Of a stretch of 34,380 nucleotides of DNA, positions 7,049 through 16,295 are shown in pieces. This DNA comes from an archaeon (lineage in GTDB: Archaea; Nanobdellota; Nanobdellia; SCGC-AAA011-G17; GW2011-AR18). The notes under the pieces are model-generated. The model saw only the letters and a program-made list of their open reading frames with translations. It searched no databases and had not been told where the DNA came from. Position 1 is the stretch's first letter. Every line of letters begins with the position of its first letter. The stretch spans positions 1-34,380 of the forward strand of contig JAHFKB010000007.1 in the NCBI GenBank assembly GCA_023245565.1. Direction: 5' to 3'. A program made the translations under genes and the position numbers.

Positions 7049-8539
7049 TTATTGTAGTTTATTATATTCTATTTCAAACACTGCTAGTATTAAAGCGTTT
7101 CCAGATTGATAAACTTTCATTGGTTTTAAATAATTATATTTTAATACATTGTTAATGTAATTTGGATTTCCTGTAAACACAGATATTAAAATGTATTTTG
7201 GTTTTTCTTTTTGAATTAATGATATTAATTCTTCTTCTTTTTCTGGGAATGAAATTATTTTTCTTTCTGAGTAATATAATAAGATTGGAGTATTACTTGT
7301 TAAAATTTTATCCTCTGAATTTGAATTTTCTTTTATCCAAATACCAGCTTCTTTTAATTCTTTGAAACTTTCAGCTTTAGGTTTTATTATATCTTCTGCT
7401 TTTTTTAATTGGGTGAATGAAATTACTAATAATAATAAAATAATTACTGCGTAAATTACACTTCTATTTGATGGTTTTATAATTTGTTCTTTTATTTTAT
7501 ATATCCCTAAGGAAGAAATAATGAATAAAGGTATAAATGTTGGCATTATATATCTATCTTCAAAGTGACCAACGATTTTTATTATAACTAAAAAAGAGAT
7601 TAATAACCATAGAAATATAAATAATTCTTTTTTTGTTTCATTATTTGGATTCTTTATTATCAAATCAATTCCTATTATAAATTTTATTACTAATATAACT
7701 AAACTAATAATGAAGATTGCTAATAATAAATTTCCTAAATAAAATGGAAGATATTTTAAATATATTAAAATATTTTGTGAATAATTTGCAGTGCTGAAAT
7801 TACCAACACTTAATCCTGTATTTACAAATTCTATTGGGTTTTTATATAATATTTGGTTTAATATAAAGTTAGGTATAAAAGTTATTATTGCTATTAGTCC
7901 AAAAATATAAAATCTTTTTTCTTTAAATAAGTTTAATCTTTCACTTATTAAAAGGAATATTAAATATAATATAAAAATACCCATAGTTTGATTATAAAAC
8001 ATTATACCTATAGATCCGAAGAAGGCAGAAAGATAGAATTTTCTATTATCTTTTTTATTTATGTATCCTTTTGTAAAAAAATAAATTGAAATTACCCAAA
8101 ATGTTGGGGCTATTGAATCTAGAAGTATTCTTTCTGTATAAAATAAATTTAAGTAAAAAACAGACAATAATAAAGTACTAACTATTCCAACTTCTTTATT
8201 AAATAATTCTTTTGTACTTAGATAAATAAAGACTAAACCTAGAGAAGAGATTACTATTTCTATTAATCTAAATATTATTTCATAATTTAAACCAATTTTC
8301 ATAAAAAATGCTAATATTATTGGAAGTAGTAAAGGACGAGAAGCTAGTAAGTCTATAGATCTAATTCCTGTAGCAAAATATTTTGCCATTAATAAATATT
8401 CAGCTTCATCCCACCATAAAGGCTGAGCATAGGTTACTATTAAATAATAAATTCTTACTAATATACCAAATAAAATAATTAAAACTATAGTTAGATTTGT
8501 TTTATCTTTTAAGAAATTTTTTATTTTATTTAAATTCAT
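7049..8539 (-). CDS. GT39/ArnT-PMT-like membrane glycosyltransferase
   Basis: 496 residues with about 10-12 membrane helices and a soluble C-terminal part (from about residue 390). The acidic pair in the first outward loop, WWDEAEYLL (Asp44-Glu45), is the catalytic signature of GT-C enzymes that take a sugar from a polyprenyl-phosphate donor and add it to an outward-facing acceptor. The C-terminal region contains the LISVFTGNPN segment of the usual globular cap. It is transcribed after the GT4 gene (24-base gap) and before prs (1-base gap). Substrate sugar and acceptor are unknown; lipid-linked or protein-linked glycan is most likely. Confidence 0.82.
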   Translation of the reverse strand: MNLNKIKNFLKDKTNLTIVLIILFGILVRIYYLIVTYAQPLWWDEAEYLLMAKYFATGIRSIDLLASRPLLLPIILAFFMKIGLNYEIIFRLIEIVISSLGLVFIYLSTKELFNKEVGIVSTLLLSVFYLNLFYTERILLDSIAPTFWVISIYFFTKGYINKKDNRKFYLSAFFGSIGIMFYNQTMGIFILYLIFLLISERLNLFKEKRFYIFGLIAIITFIPNFILNQILYKNPIEFVNTGLSVGNFSTANYSQNILIYLKYLPFYLGNLLLAIFIISLVILVIKFIIGIDLIIKNPNNETKKELFIFLWLLISFLVIIKIVGHFEDRYIMPTFIPLFIISSLGIYKIKEQIIKPSNRSVIYAVIILLLLVISFTQLKKAEDIIKPKAESFKELKEAGIWIKENSNSEDKILTSNTPILLYYSERKIISFPEKEEELISLIQKEKPKYILISVFTGNPNYINNVLKYNYLKPMKVYQSGNALILAVFEIEYNKLQ

Positions 8540-8563
8540 ATATATTTTATTATTTTCTAGCTT

Positions 8564-9691
8564 TTATATTTTCTTATTTAATAATTCTTTATATACTAAT
8601 TCTAATTTTCTAGCTATTTTATCCCATGTGAAGTTTTTCACTTTTTTATATCCTTTTTCTTGTAATTCTAGTCTTAATTTGTTATTATTTATTAATAAAG
8701 ATAATTTTTCTTTTAAATCATTTAAATCATTGTCTTTGAATATTAGGCCTGCTTTTTCTACAACCCATGGAAGGCCGCCTTGGTTAGTTGTTATTACTGC
8801 ACATTTTTGCGAAAATGCTTCTAATAATGTTATTCCAAAAGCATCATAATGACTAGGATGAATGAATATATCAGCAGCATTAAAAGCTTCCATTTTTTCT
8901 TTATCTGTTATTTTTCCATAAATAAATTTTATATTTTTTATATTTCTACCTTCTGATTTTAAATTATTTAGTTCTGGACCATTTCCCATTATTATAAATT
9001 TTACATTTGGAAAGTATTTACTAATTTTAATAATTTGGTCAACACCTTTACTTTTATGTAACCTTCCAAAATAAAGAATTAATAATTCATTTAATTTAAA
9101 ATTATATTTTTTTCTAAAATTATTTCCATTAAATTGTTTAAGTTGCTCCTTTGGTATTCCATTTGGAATTAATTCTATTTTTTCTTTTCTAATTTTAAAT
9201 TTATTTTCCAACCATTTTACTTCTGGTTTAGCAACAGCTATAACTCTATCATATTTATTTATTAAGAATTTTCCTAATGTTTTATCAAATAGAATAATAA
9301 AGATATCTAACCATTTTTTTCTTAATCCTTTGTATTCTGGCCAGTGAGTAGTTATTAATGTTGGTTTTTTTGTTATTAAACAAGCTAAATTATGTGGGTG
9401 TCTATAAGCATGAATATGAATAATATCTGCATCTGATTTTTTTACTTCTTTGAAAAATCCTGGGAAAAAAGAACTAAGATCTCCAATCTTAAACCAAGTA
9501 CTTAATCTTTTTATTTTTATTTTTTTGTATATTTCATCTGTTTTTTCTAATTTCCCTTCTCTGCTTAAGTTTGAAGTTATAACTTCTATTTTATGACCTA
9601 ATTTTATTAGTTCTTCACTTAAGTATAAGACGTGTTTTTCCATTCCTCCTTCTACAGGATAAAAAAATGGAGTTATAAATTTTATTTTCAT
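8564..9691 (-). CDS. Glycosyltransferase family 4 (GT-B fold)
   Basis: 375 residues, typical for GT4. The N-terminal Rossmann half starts ITPFFYPVEGGMEKH (6-20, glycine-rich acceptor loop), and the donor half includes YFGRLHKSKG (207-216) and the EX7E-type site. The first Glu of that site appears to be Asp283 in HYDAFGITLLEAF (281-293), a conservative change; Glu291 is kept. It is probably cytosolic, adding a sugar from a nucleotide donor to the growing lipid-linked oligosaccharide. It is the first gene of a minus-strand unit with GT39 and prs. A TATA-like ttaaaaatag (minus strand, about 9711-9720) lies about 25 bases upstream of the start. Confidence 0.9.
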   Translation of the reverse strand: MKIKFITPFFYPVEGGMEKHVLYLSEELIKLGHKIEVITSNLSREGKLEKTDEIYKKIKIKRLSTWFKIGDLSSFFPGFFKEVKKSDADIIHIHAYRHPHNLACLITKKPTLITTHWPEYKGLRKKWLDIFIILFDKTLGKFLINKYDRVIAVAKPEVKWLENKFKIRKEKIELIPNGIPKEQLKQFNGNNFRKKYNFKLNELLILYFGRLHKSKGVDQIIKISKYFPNVKFIIMGNGPELNNLKSEGRNIKNIKFIYGKITDKEKMEAFNAADIFIHPSHYDAFGITLLEAFSQKCAVITTNQGGLPWVVEKAGLIFKDNDLNDLKEKLSLLINNNKLRLELQEKGYKKVKNFTWDKIARKLELVYKELLNKKI

Positions 9692-9742
9692 ATTATCTTA
9701 TTTTAATTATCTATTTTTAAAACTAGTGAATTCATTGGAAAC

Positions 9743-9751
9743 ATATTTAAA
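9743..9751 (+). promoter_or_regulatory. TATA box that decides the SpoIIM-like start
   Basis: The sequence atatttaaa is centred 26 bases before the ATG at 9773. This is the spacing of a leaderless archaeal mRNA and favours that ATG over an in-frame TTG at 9752. Confidence 0.5.
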
Positions 9752-9772
9752 TTGTTAAATTTAGAAATTTCT

Positions 9773-10624
9773 ATGGTTTTTGAGAATTTAGTAAAGCCTT
9801 GGGATGCAAAGAGGTTTCCATCAAAATTATTCTTCTTTGGAATTGTATTTTCTTTATTAGCTGTTGCTTTTAGTCTTTGGATATTTCCAGAACAAGTAAG
9901 TTTGGTTATGGTATTTTTGGTTGTTTTGATGACTATTCCTTTAATGTATTTTACTTTAATTGAAGAAGAGCAACAAGATTTTAGGACAGATAAAGAGTTA
10001 TGGTTATTAAGAGAACATGGTAAATCAATAAGATTTTTGATGTATTTATTTTTAGGTTTAGTAGTTGGTTTTTCTCTATTTTATATTTTTTCTCCAGAAA
10101 CTTTAGTTAATAAAGTTTTTAGTTTACAATTAAAAACTATTGAGAATATAAATAGTAATCCTGTAAGCGGTGGTGTAATTTTATCAGATTTATTTTTATC
10201 TGTACTTACAAATAATCTTAAAGTTTTATTCTTTTGTTTATTATTTGCTATTTTCTTTGGAGCAGGTGCAATATTTATTTTAGCTTGGAATGCTTCTGTT
10301 ATAAGTGCTGCTGTTGGAACTTATGTTAGAAATGGTTTAGCTAAATCTGCTGCATTATTTGGTTTTAGTTCTATAGCTTATCATTTTAATTTATTTGTTG
10401 CTGGATTGTTAAGATATATGTTGCATGGTATTTTTGAAGTTGGTGCATATTTTATTGCTGGTTTAGCTGGTGGTATTATTTCTATGGCAATTGTTAATAA
10501 AAATGTAAGATTAATAAAACTTAAAATAGTTGTAAAAGATTCAATTTTGTTAATTGCTATTGCTATAATTTTATTAGTTATTGGTGCATTAGTGGAGGTT
10601 TTTATTACACCTTTGATATTTTAA
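9773..10624 (+). CDS. SpoIIM/DUF95-family integral membrane protein
   Basis: 283 residues from the ATG at 9773; an in-frame TTG at 9752 would add seven residues, but the TATA spacing argues against it. About six membrane helices, with the family features of a long central helix pair and the C-terminal FEVGAYFIAGLAGG segment. In Bacillus, SpoIIM belongs to the engulfment machinery; archaeal members are widespread and uncharacterised, with no link to sporulation. One base separates its stop from the AglB start, so the two are almost certainly co-transcribed. That suggests a membrane role linked to glycosylation or envelope assembly, which is inference. Confidence 0.85.
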   Translation: MVFENLVKPWDAKRFPSKLFFFGIVFSLLAVAFSLWIFPEQVSLVMVFLVVLMTIPLMYFTLIEEEQQDFRTDKELWLLREHGKSIRFLMYLFLGLVVGFSLFYIFSPETLVNKVFSLQLKTIENINSNPVSGGVILSDLFLSVLTNNLKVLFFCLLFAIFFGAGAIFILAWNASVISAAVGTYVRNGLAKSAALFGFSSIAYHFNLFVAGLLRYMLHGIFEVGAYFIAGLAGGIISMAIVNKNVRLIKLKIVVKDSILLIAIAIILLVIGALVEVFITPLIF

Positions 10625-10625
10625 A

Positions 10626-13259
10626 ATGGATAAAGAATTTGAAATTAGAAAAGAGAAGATTTTTAAGTTTTTGAAAAACCATAAAGATTGGATTCAGTAT
10701 ATTTTATTATTTATTATTTTATCTCTGGCTGTTTATATTAGAATTCAAAATCTAGAATTGTTAAAAGATGTTACAACTGGGGAATATATTTCTTTGGAAT
10801 TAGATTCTACTTTATTTTTAAGATATGCTCAATATATTGTAGATCATGGTAAATTATTTACTCTTGATACAATGAGAAATTTTCCTGTTGGTGCAGATAT
10901 TAGTGGTATTGGTATATTTACTTCTTATTTTGTCGCGTATTTATATAAATTTTTACATATTTTTATTTCTTCTATAACCATTCAATATGTAGATATTATT
11001 TATCCAATATTTGCTACAGTTATTGGTTCTATATTTTTATTTTTATTAGTTAGAAGACTCTTTGATTATAGGGTTGGTTTATTATCTGTTTTATTTTTAG
11101 TTACTGCACCAACTTTTTTATTTAGAAGTATATCTTCTGATCATGATATATTAGGATTAATGTTTATATTTATGACGCTTTATTTCTTTATTGTTGGCTG
11201 GCATTGTAAAAAGATTAAAAATAATATTATATTTGGATTATTAGCAGCATTTACTAGTGTTCTTGCTTATAGTACTGCAGGAAATGTTAGAATATTTTTT
11301 GTAATGCTTGCTTTGTTTACTTTATTTCATGTTACATTAGATTCAGTTAAAAAAAGTGATTTATATGTATATCCTGTTTGGTATTTAGGGACTTTTATAA
11401 CACTTATAATTTTAGGAAGAATTGATTTTAAATTTCTTTTATTAGATTATGGTGTTGCTTTACCAGCTACTTTAGCTTTCTTTAGTTTGATTGTTTATAT
11501 TATATTTAAAAATAAAAATATTAGTAATTATTTGTCTTCTAATAAATTTATTTCTAAAATTCCTCGTGGATTTCTTGTATTATTTTTAGTTTTTTTTATA
11601 GGTTTTTTATTTTTACTTATATTTTTTGGATTTTCCTTGATTTCTTATATAATCTCTAGTTTTATGACTTTATTTTCTTCAGGTTTATATGTTAATCGTT
11701 GGGCTTCTACAGTGGCTGAGAATAAAAGAGTATTTGTTGATGATTGGATAGGAAATTTTGGTTTAATTTTATTTTGGTCTTTTATAATTGGTTTAGTCTT
11801 ATTAATATATAATTTATTTAAAGATATTAAAGATGGTAAGAATTTGTTTTATGTTTATTCAGTTTGCATACTTGCTTTTATATTTTCTAAATATTCTCAA
11901 AATTCTATATTAAATGGTTTATCTACATTATCTAAATTTTTATTTTTTGGATCAATTCTTATTATGATTATTTATACTCTTTATTATTATTTTACAAATT
12001 ATTATCAATATAAAGAACAAGGTAAACATTTTACTATGGATCTTAATTGGAGATATACTTTTCTTTTAATTATAGCTCTTGTTAATGTTATTATAGGAAC
12101 TACTGCTATAAGATTATTTTTTGAATTAGCACCATTTGTAGTAATATTTTCTTCTTTTACATTTATTTTTATTTTAGATTATTTTTTATCTCTTAAATTA
12201 AAATATGTTAATTATATTGCTGTATTATTTTTGTTCTTGTTTTTGTTTAGTCCTTTTTCTTTTGCTAAAGGAATTGTATATACTGATGCTGTTAATTCAT
12301 ATAATTCTGTGAAATTTAGTGGTCCAGGTTATAATCAACAGTGGCAAGTAGCAGGTAAATGGGTAAGAGATAATACTCCTAAAGGTGCTGTTTTTAATCA
12401 TTGGTGGGATTATGGTTATTGGGTGCAGTCTGGTTTTGAAAGACCAACTGTAACAGATGGTGGTAATTTATTTGGATGGTGGAATTATTTAACTGGAAGA
12501 CATGTATTAACTACACCTAATGATGAGACTGCTATGAAGTTTTTTTATGCTCATAATGTAAGTTATTTGTTAATTGTTAGTGATGAGATAGGAAAATATC
12601 CTGCTTATTCTTTAATAGGTTCTGATAAAAGTCTTGATAGATATTCTTTTGTTAATTTTATGGGTTTAAATCCTACTTTAACTAAAGATACTAGAAATGG
12701 TACTTTGTTAGTTTATACTGGAAATTATCCTTTAGATGAGGATTTAATATTACAAGGGAAAATTTATCCCAAAGGAACACCTATTTTAGGAGTTGTTCTT
12801 CCTGCTCAACCAATTTATAATGATAAGAGTGAAGTTATAGGAAATAATATAATGCAGCCTATGATAATTTTAGGCACACAAGATGGACAAATACAATTAC
12901 GTATGAAATGTGTTTATATTGATAGATTATATAATTTTGAATCTTATGATTATGGCGGTTGTATTAGGATTATACCAAATATACAAAATGGTCAAGTTAG
13001 TAATGTTGGGGCTTTAGTATTTCTTTCTAAAAGAGTTGCTGATTCACTATTTGGAAGATATTATTTATTAGAAGAAAAAAATAAAAATATAGAACTAGTT
13101 TATACTGATGAGAAGAGTTTTCCTTTAGCTATATATAATGGCCGTGGGATCGGTCCTATAAAAATTTGGAAGATTAATTACTCAAAAGGATTTAGTGTAA
13201 ATAAAACTGAATATGATTATTTTACCTCTACTGGTTATTTAGACTATGGTGCTGTTTGA
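10626..13259 (+). CDS. aglB: Oligosaccharyltransferase STT3/AglB
   Basis: 877 residues, in the range of archaeal AglB. Transfers the lipid-linked oligosaccharide en bloc to Asn in NxS/T sequons on the outer face of the membrane. About 13 membrane helices fill residues 20-560, followed by a soluble C-terminal domain. The signature WWDYGYW is at 593-599. Candidate metal-binding acidic residues lie in the first outer loop (Asp60 in LELDSTLF) and in SSDHD (about 170-174). Downstream of SpoIIM in a tight pair. The nearby GlcNAc-1-P transferase, flippase and glycosyltransferases make a largely complete N-glycosylation set. Confidence 0.93.
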   Translation: MDKEFEIRKEKIFKFLKNHKDWIQYILLFIILSLAVYIRIQNLELLKDVTTGEYISLELDSTLFLRYAQYIVDHGKLFTLDTMRNFPVGADISGIGIFTSYFVAYLYKFLHIFISSITIQYVDIIYPIFATVIGSIFLFLLVRRLFDYRVGLLSVLFLVTAPTFLFRSISSDHDILGLMFIFMTLYFFIVGWHCKKIKNNIIFGLLAAFTSVLAYSTAGNVRIFFVMLALFTLFHVTLDSVKKSDLYVYPVWYLGTFITLIILGRIDFKFLLLDYGVALPATLAFFSLIVYIIFKNKNISNYLSSNKFISKIPRGFLVLFLVFFIGFLFLLIFFGFSLISYIISSFMTLFSSGLYVNRWASTVAENKRVFVDDWIGNFGLILFWSFIIGLVLLIYNLFKDIKDGKNLFYVYSVCILAFIFSKYSQNSILNGLSTLSKFLFFGSILIMIIYTLYYYFTNYYQYKEQGKHFTMDLNWRYTFLLIIALVNVIIGTTAIRLFFELAPFVVIFSSFTFIFILDYFLSLKLKYVNYIAVLFLFLFLFSPFSFAKGIVYTDAVNSYNSVKFSGPGYNQQWQVAGKWVRDNTPKGAVFNHWWDYGYWVQSGFERPTVTDGGNLFGWWNYLTGRHVLTTPNDETAMKFFYAHNVSYLLIVSDEIGKYPAYSLIGSDKSLDRYSFVNFMGLNPTLTKDTRNGTLLVYTGNYPLDEDLILQGKIYPKGTPILGVVLPAQPIYNDKSEVIGNNIMQPMIILGTQDGQIQLRMKCVYIDRLYNFESYDYGGCIRIIPNIQNGQVSNVGALVFLSKRVADSLFGRYYLLEEKNKNIELVYTDEKSFPLAIYNGRGIGPIKIWKINYSKGFSVNKTEYDYFTSTGYLDYGAV

Positions 13260-13267
13260 TTCATTAA

Positions 13268-13276
13268 TTTTATAAA
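13268..13276 (+). promoter_or_regulatory. TATA box supporting a GTG start
   Basis: The sequence ttttataaa is centred about 26 bases before the GTG at 13298. This supports that non-ATG codon as the start of the next gene on a leaderless transcript. Confidence 0.45.
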
Positions 13277-13297
13277 TTAATTAATTTTCTTTATTTT

Positions 13298-14776
13298 GTG
13301 AAAACTATTAATGATAAGTGGTTATATTTTCCTATAGTTATTTTATTTATTTATTTTATCTATAGATTGATAGATCAGTCTCAAATTATCTATTATTTTC
13401 CTTTTGATTATATTAATGACGTTAGTTCTTATATGGCACAATTGCATTTTTTAAAAGTATGTGGTTTTCATAATTATTGTCCTTATTGGTATAATGGATT
13501 TATTGCTTTTAATTTTACTTCACCAGCTTTGTTTTTCTTTGCTTTGCCTTTTTATTATTTATTTGGAGATGTAAAAATTGCTTTGTATACTACTACTATA
13601 ATCTCTTTTATTTTAGGATTTTTATTTATTTATTTTTTAGGAAATAAATTGAGTTTATCTAAAATGCAGAGAATTGCCTTTTTTATTTTCTTTTTTGGAA
13701 CTGCAAATTCAATTGGTAATTTTATTAGGTTGGGAAGAGCACATGAATTATTTGCTTGGGTTTGGTTTATTCCCTTTGCTTTTTTAATGATTCATTATAT
13801 GAATAAAAATTTAGATAGATATTCTTTATTTATTATCCCTCTTTATAGTTTAGTTATTTTTTCTTATTTGAGTGTTGGAGTTCTAGCTTCTTTATTATTT
13901 CTAGGTTTATTTTTAGTTAAAAATAAAAAAGAGAAATTATATGTTATTTTATATTTTATTGCTTCTTTATTATTAATTTCTTTTTGGTTTATTCCCTTTG
14001 CTTTGAATGTTTTTAAATCTAGTAGTATTCCTTCTATGTTACAAGGAAATTGGATATTGGATTTTAGTACTAATTTATTATTTAGTCATATTGCTATTTT
14101 TTTACTTCCTATAATATTCTTTACTTTGTTTTATTTTTATTGGAGATCTGTTAATAAAGATAAGAAGGTATTATATTTTTATTCTCCAGTTTTGATTTTA
14201 TCTTTAATTTTATTTTTAAGGTTAATTCCATTTGTTCCTGTATTTAGAAATATATTTCCAGATCCATATATAACTTTCTTTTTGTTTTTTTCAATATTAT
14301 TTTTTTTAGGAATTGATTATAGGTTATTTGTTAGACTTAGTAAATTTATTCCCTTTTTACTGATAATATTATCTTTAATTAGTATTTCTGTTAATTTAAT
14401 TCATACTCCTAATTTTGTTATTCCTGATAAAAATTTAAAATTTGATTTAGATGGTTTATTTTCTGAATTTAATGGAAGTTTCTTGTTATATGGTAATTAT
14501 CCTATAACTTTATATGAAAAAGCAGTTTATTCTTATGCACCAATTTATTATAATCTGTCTACTCCTTTTGGTTGGTATCCTGAAGTTAAAGATCCTAATT
14601 ATATTAAGAAATTTTCTGAAATTGATTTAACTAATTGTGATAATTTTAAAAGAGATTTAAAATACTTTAATACAACACATGTAATTGGTTATACTGATTT
14701 TTGTGATAAAATTAATTCGTGTAGTTTTAAATTTATTGATAAAAGGAATGACTTTTGTTTGTATAAAATTAACTAA
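13298..14776 (+). CDS. Polytopic membrane protein, GT-C-like
   Basis: 492 residues beginning at GTG; no suitable in-frame ATG lies nearby and a TATA box sits 26 bases upstream. About 11-12 membrane helices, then a soluble C-terminal stretch (about 385-492) with four Cys residues close to the end. The first outer loop holds Asp41 in FDYINDVSSYMAQLHF and a CGFHNYCPYWYNG segment, an arrangement seen in GT-C-type transferases of the YfhO/6-pyruvoyl-related class. It could add a sugar from a polyprenyl-phosphate donor, but no decisive motif is visible. It is immediately downstream of aglB and convergent with a GT2 gene, overlapping its stop by four bases. Confidence 0.7.
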   Translation: MKTINDKWLYFPIVILFIYFIYRLIDQSQIIYYFPFDYINDVSSYMAQLHFLKVCGFHNYCPYWYNGFIAFNFTSPALFFFALPFYYLFGDVKIALYTTTIISFILGFLFIYFLGNKLSLSKMQRIAFFIFFFGTANSIGNFIRLGRAHELFAWVWFIPFAFLMIHYMNKNLDRYSLFIIPLYSLVIFSYLSVGVLASLLFLGLFLVKNKKEKLYVILYFIASLLLISFWFIPFALNVFKSSSIPSMLQGNWILDFSTNLLFSHIAIFLLPIIFFTLFYFYWRSVNKDKKVLYFYSPVLILSLILFLRLIPFVPVFRNIFPDPYITFFLFFSILFFLGIDYRLFVRLSKFIPFLLIILSLISISVNLIHTPNFVIPDKNLKFDLDGLFSEFNGSFLLYGNYPITLYEKAVYSYAPIYYNLSTPFGWYPEVKDPNYIKKFSEIDLTNCDNFKRDLKYFNTTHVIGYTDFCDKINSCSFKFIDKRNDFCLYKIN

Positions 14777-15465
14777 ATTAAACCCAATCTATATTTTATT
14801 ATATCTATTATAAAATCAAATATTATTCTGGTTTTTACATTTGATTTTCCTTCATACCTATTTAAAACTTTTACTTCTACTGATCCAATTTTAACTTTAT
14901 TTTTTATGCATTTAATTAAAATTTCTGAATCTATAAACCATTCTTTTGATTTTAAATTTAATAGTTCATATGTTTCTTTTTTCATAACTTTTGGTTTTGC
15001 ATTAATATCTTTTATATATTTAAAGAATAGGCTTGTAAATATTATATCAAATATATGAGAAACTATTTTTCTTTGGATTGTGCCGTGTTTTTCTTTTCTT
15101 TGTCCTTTACATAATTCCACTTTAGGATGTTTTCTTAAATAGTTTAAACATGAAATAACATCTTCTGGTCTAATTTGGCCGTCACCATCAATATATCCAA
15201 TGAATTTTCCTTTTGCAGTTCTTAATCCATTTATTATTCCCCAACCATATCCTTGATTTATTTTTACATAAACTCTTTTTAATCTCCTATTTTTTTTTAT
15301 TAATTGTTTAATGTATTTATCTGTGTTATCTTTAGAGCCATTATTTACAATAATTATTTCATAATCAATTTTATTTTTCTGTAATTCTATTACTAAATCG
15401 TCAACAGTTTTTAATATTGTTTTACCTTCATTGTATATTGGCATTGTTATCGAAATTTCTGGCAT
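14773..15465 (-). CDS. Glycosyltransferase family 2, dolichyl-phosphate-sugar-synthase type
   Basis: 230 residues with no membrane anchor. Visible GT2 motifs: MPIYNEGKTI (8-17), VNNGSKDNT (40-48, where the more usual first residue is Asp) and the metal-binding DGDGQ (93-97). The family transfers a sugar from a nucleotide donor to dolichyl phosphate, giving donors for GT39/GT-C enzymes such as those at 7049, 13298, 27260 and 29980. A TATA-like ctttatatag (minus strand, 15486-15495) is about 25 bases upstream. The sugar cannot be read from sequence. Confidence 0.85.
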   Translation of the reverse strand: MPEISITMPIYNEGKTILKTVDDLVIELQKNKIDYEIIIVNNGSKDNTDKYIKQLIKKNRRLKRVYVKINQGYGWGIINGLRTAKGKFIGYIDGDGQIRPEDVISCLNYLRKHPKVELCKGQRKEKHGTIQRKIVSHIFDIIFTSLFFKYIKDINAKPKVMKKETYELLNLKSKEWFIDSEILIKCIKNKVKIGSVEVKVLNRYEGKSNVKTRIIFDFIIDIIKYRLGLI

Positions 15466-15531
15466 ATTTTTATTAAAAAAATCCTCTATATAAAGCTTTC
15501 TTTATAATTTATAGATCTTAAATTAATTAAA

Positions 15532-15550
15532 TTTAAATACCCTTTTATGA
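15532..15550 (+). promoter_or_regulatory. Candidate promoter of the sugar-nucleotide operon
   Basis: Two TATA-like boxes, tttaaatac (15532-15540) and cttttatga (15542-15550). The first is about 25 bases from the ATG at 15561, the second about 24 bases from an in-frame ATG at 15570, so the start of the downstream gene stays ambiguous by three codons. Confidence 0.4.
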
Positions 15551-15560
15551 CTGAGATGTT

Positions 15561-16295
15561 ATGACTCAAATGATTGTACTGTGTGGTGGTAGAGGAGTAA
15601 GATTAAATCCCGCTACAGAAGTAATACCTAAGGCTTTAATACATGTTGCTGGAAAACCAATAATTCAACATATAGTTGAGATTTATTCTAAAAAAGGAAT
15701 TAAGGATTATATTTTTTGTATAGGTTATAAAGGTGATAAAATTATAGATTTTTTTCATGCAAATAAAATTAATTTTAATGGTTTAAATTTTGATTTTGTA
15801 GACTCTGGAGAAGAAGCTTCTATGTTAGAAAGGATTTATCAAGGATTTAATAAAATTGATGATGAAGCAATAATTACTTATGGAGATACTATTAATCCAA
15901 ATCTAAATTTTGATAAATTATTAGAAGAGCATAGAACGAAAAATAGTGGCTTGACTTTAGTGAAAGCTAAAATTATGAACCCCTTTGGAATATTAAATTA
16001 TGATGATTCAGGAAGAGTTTTAACATTTAAAGAAAAACCAGTTTATGATTATTATATAGGGACTTTTGTATCTAATAATCAGATTATGAAAAAGTATGTA
16101 ACTAGTGATTTAAGACAAGCTAAAGATGCTATTGGATTAATTAAGTTTTTTGATGATGTAATAGCTCGTGGAAATGCTTATGTTCATTCTTATGAAGGCA
16201 AACAATTGACTTTTAATACAGAGTTAGAAAGAGGTTCTGTTGAAAGTGATATAATTGAGTTTTATACTTTAAATGAAGCAGAAAATGGAAGATAA
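15561..16295 (+). CDS. Sugar-1-phosphate nucleotidyltransferase, RfbF-like
   Basis: 244 residues, the single-domain length of glucose-1-phosphate cytidylyltransferase. The nucleotide-binding signature is CGGRGVRLNPATEVIPKA (8-25), followed by a HIVEIYSKKGIKDYIFCIGYKG segment (about 36-57) that is more like RfbF than RmlA. Asp113 in YGDTINPN is a plausible metal ligand. The product would be an NDP-sugar in the cytosol. Met4 (base 15570) is an alternative start that gives the more typical N-terminus. It overlaps the following SDR gene by 11 bases, which suggests the pair make and modify one NDP-sugar. CDP-glucose and other NDP-hexoses are both possible. Confidence 0.82.
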   Translation: MTQMIVLCGGRGVRLNPATEVIPKALIHVAGKPIIQHIVEIYSKKGIKDYIFCIGYKGDKIIDFFHANKINFNGLNFDFVDSGEEASMLERIYQGFNKIDDEAIITYGDTINPNLNFDKLLEEHRTKNSGLTLVKAKIMNPFGILNYDDSGRVLTFKEKPVYDYYIGTFVSNNQIMKKYVTSDLRQAKDAIGLIKFFDDVIARGNAYVHSYEGKQLTFNTELERGSVESDIIEFYTLNEAENGR

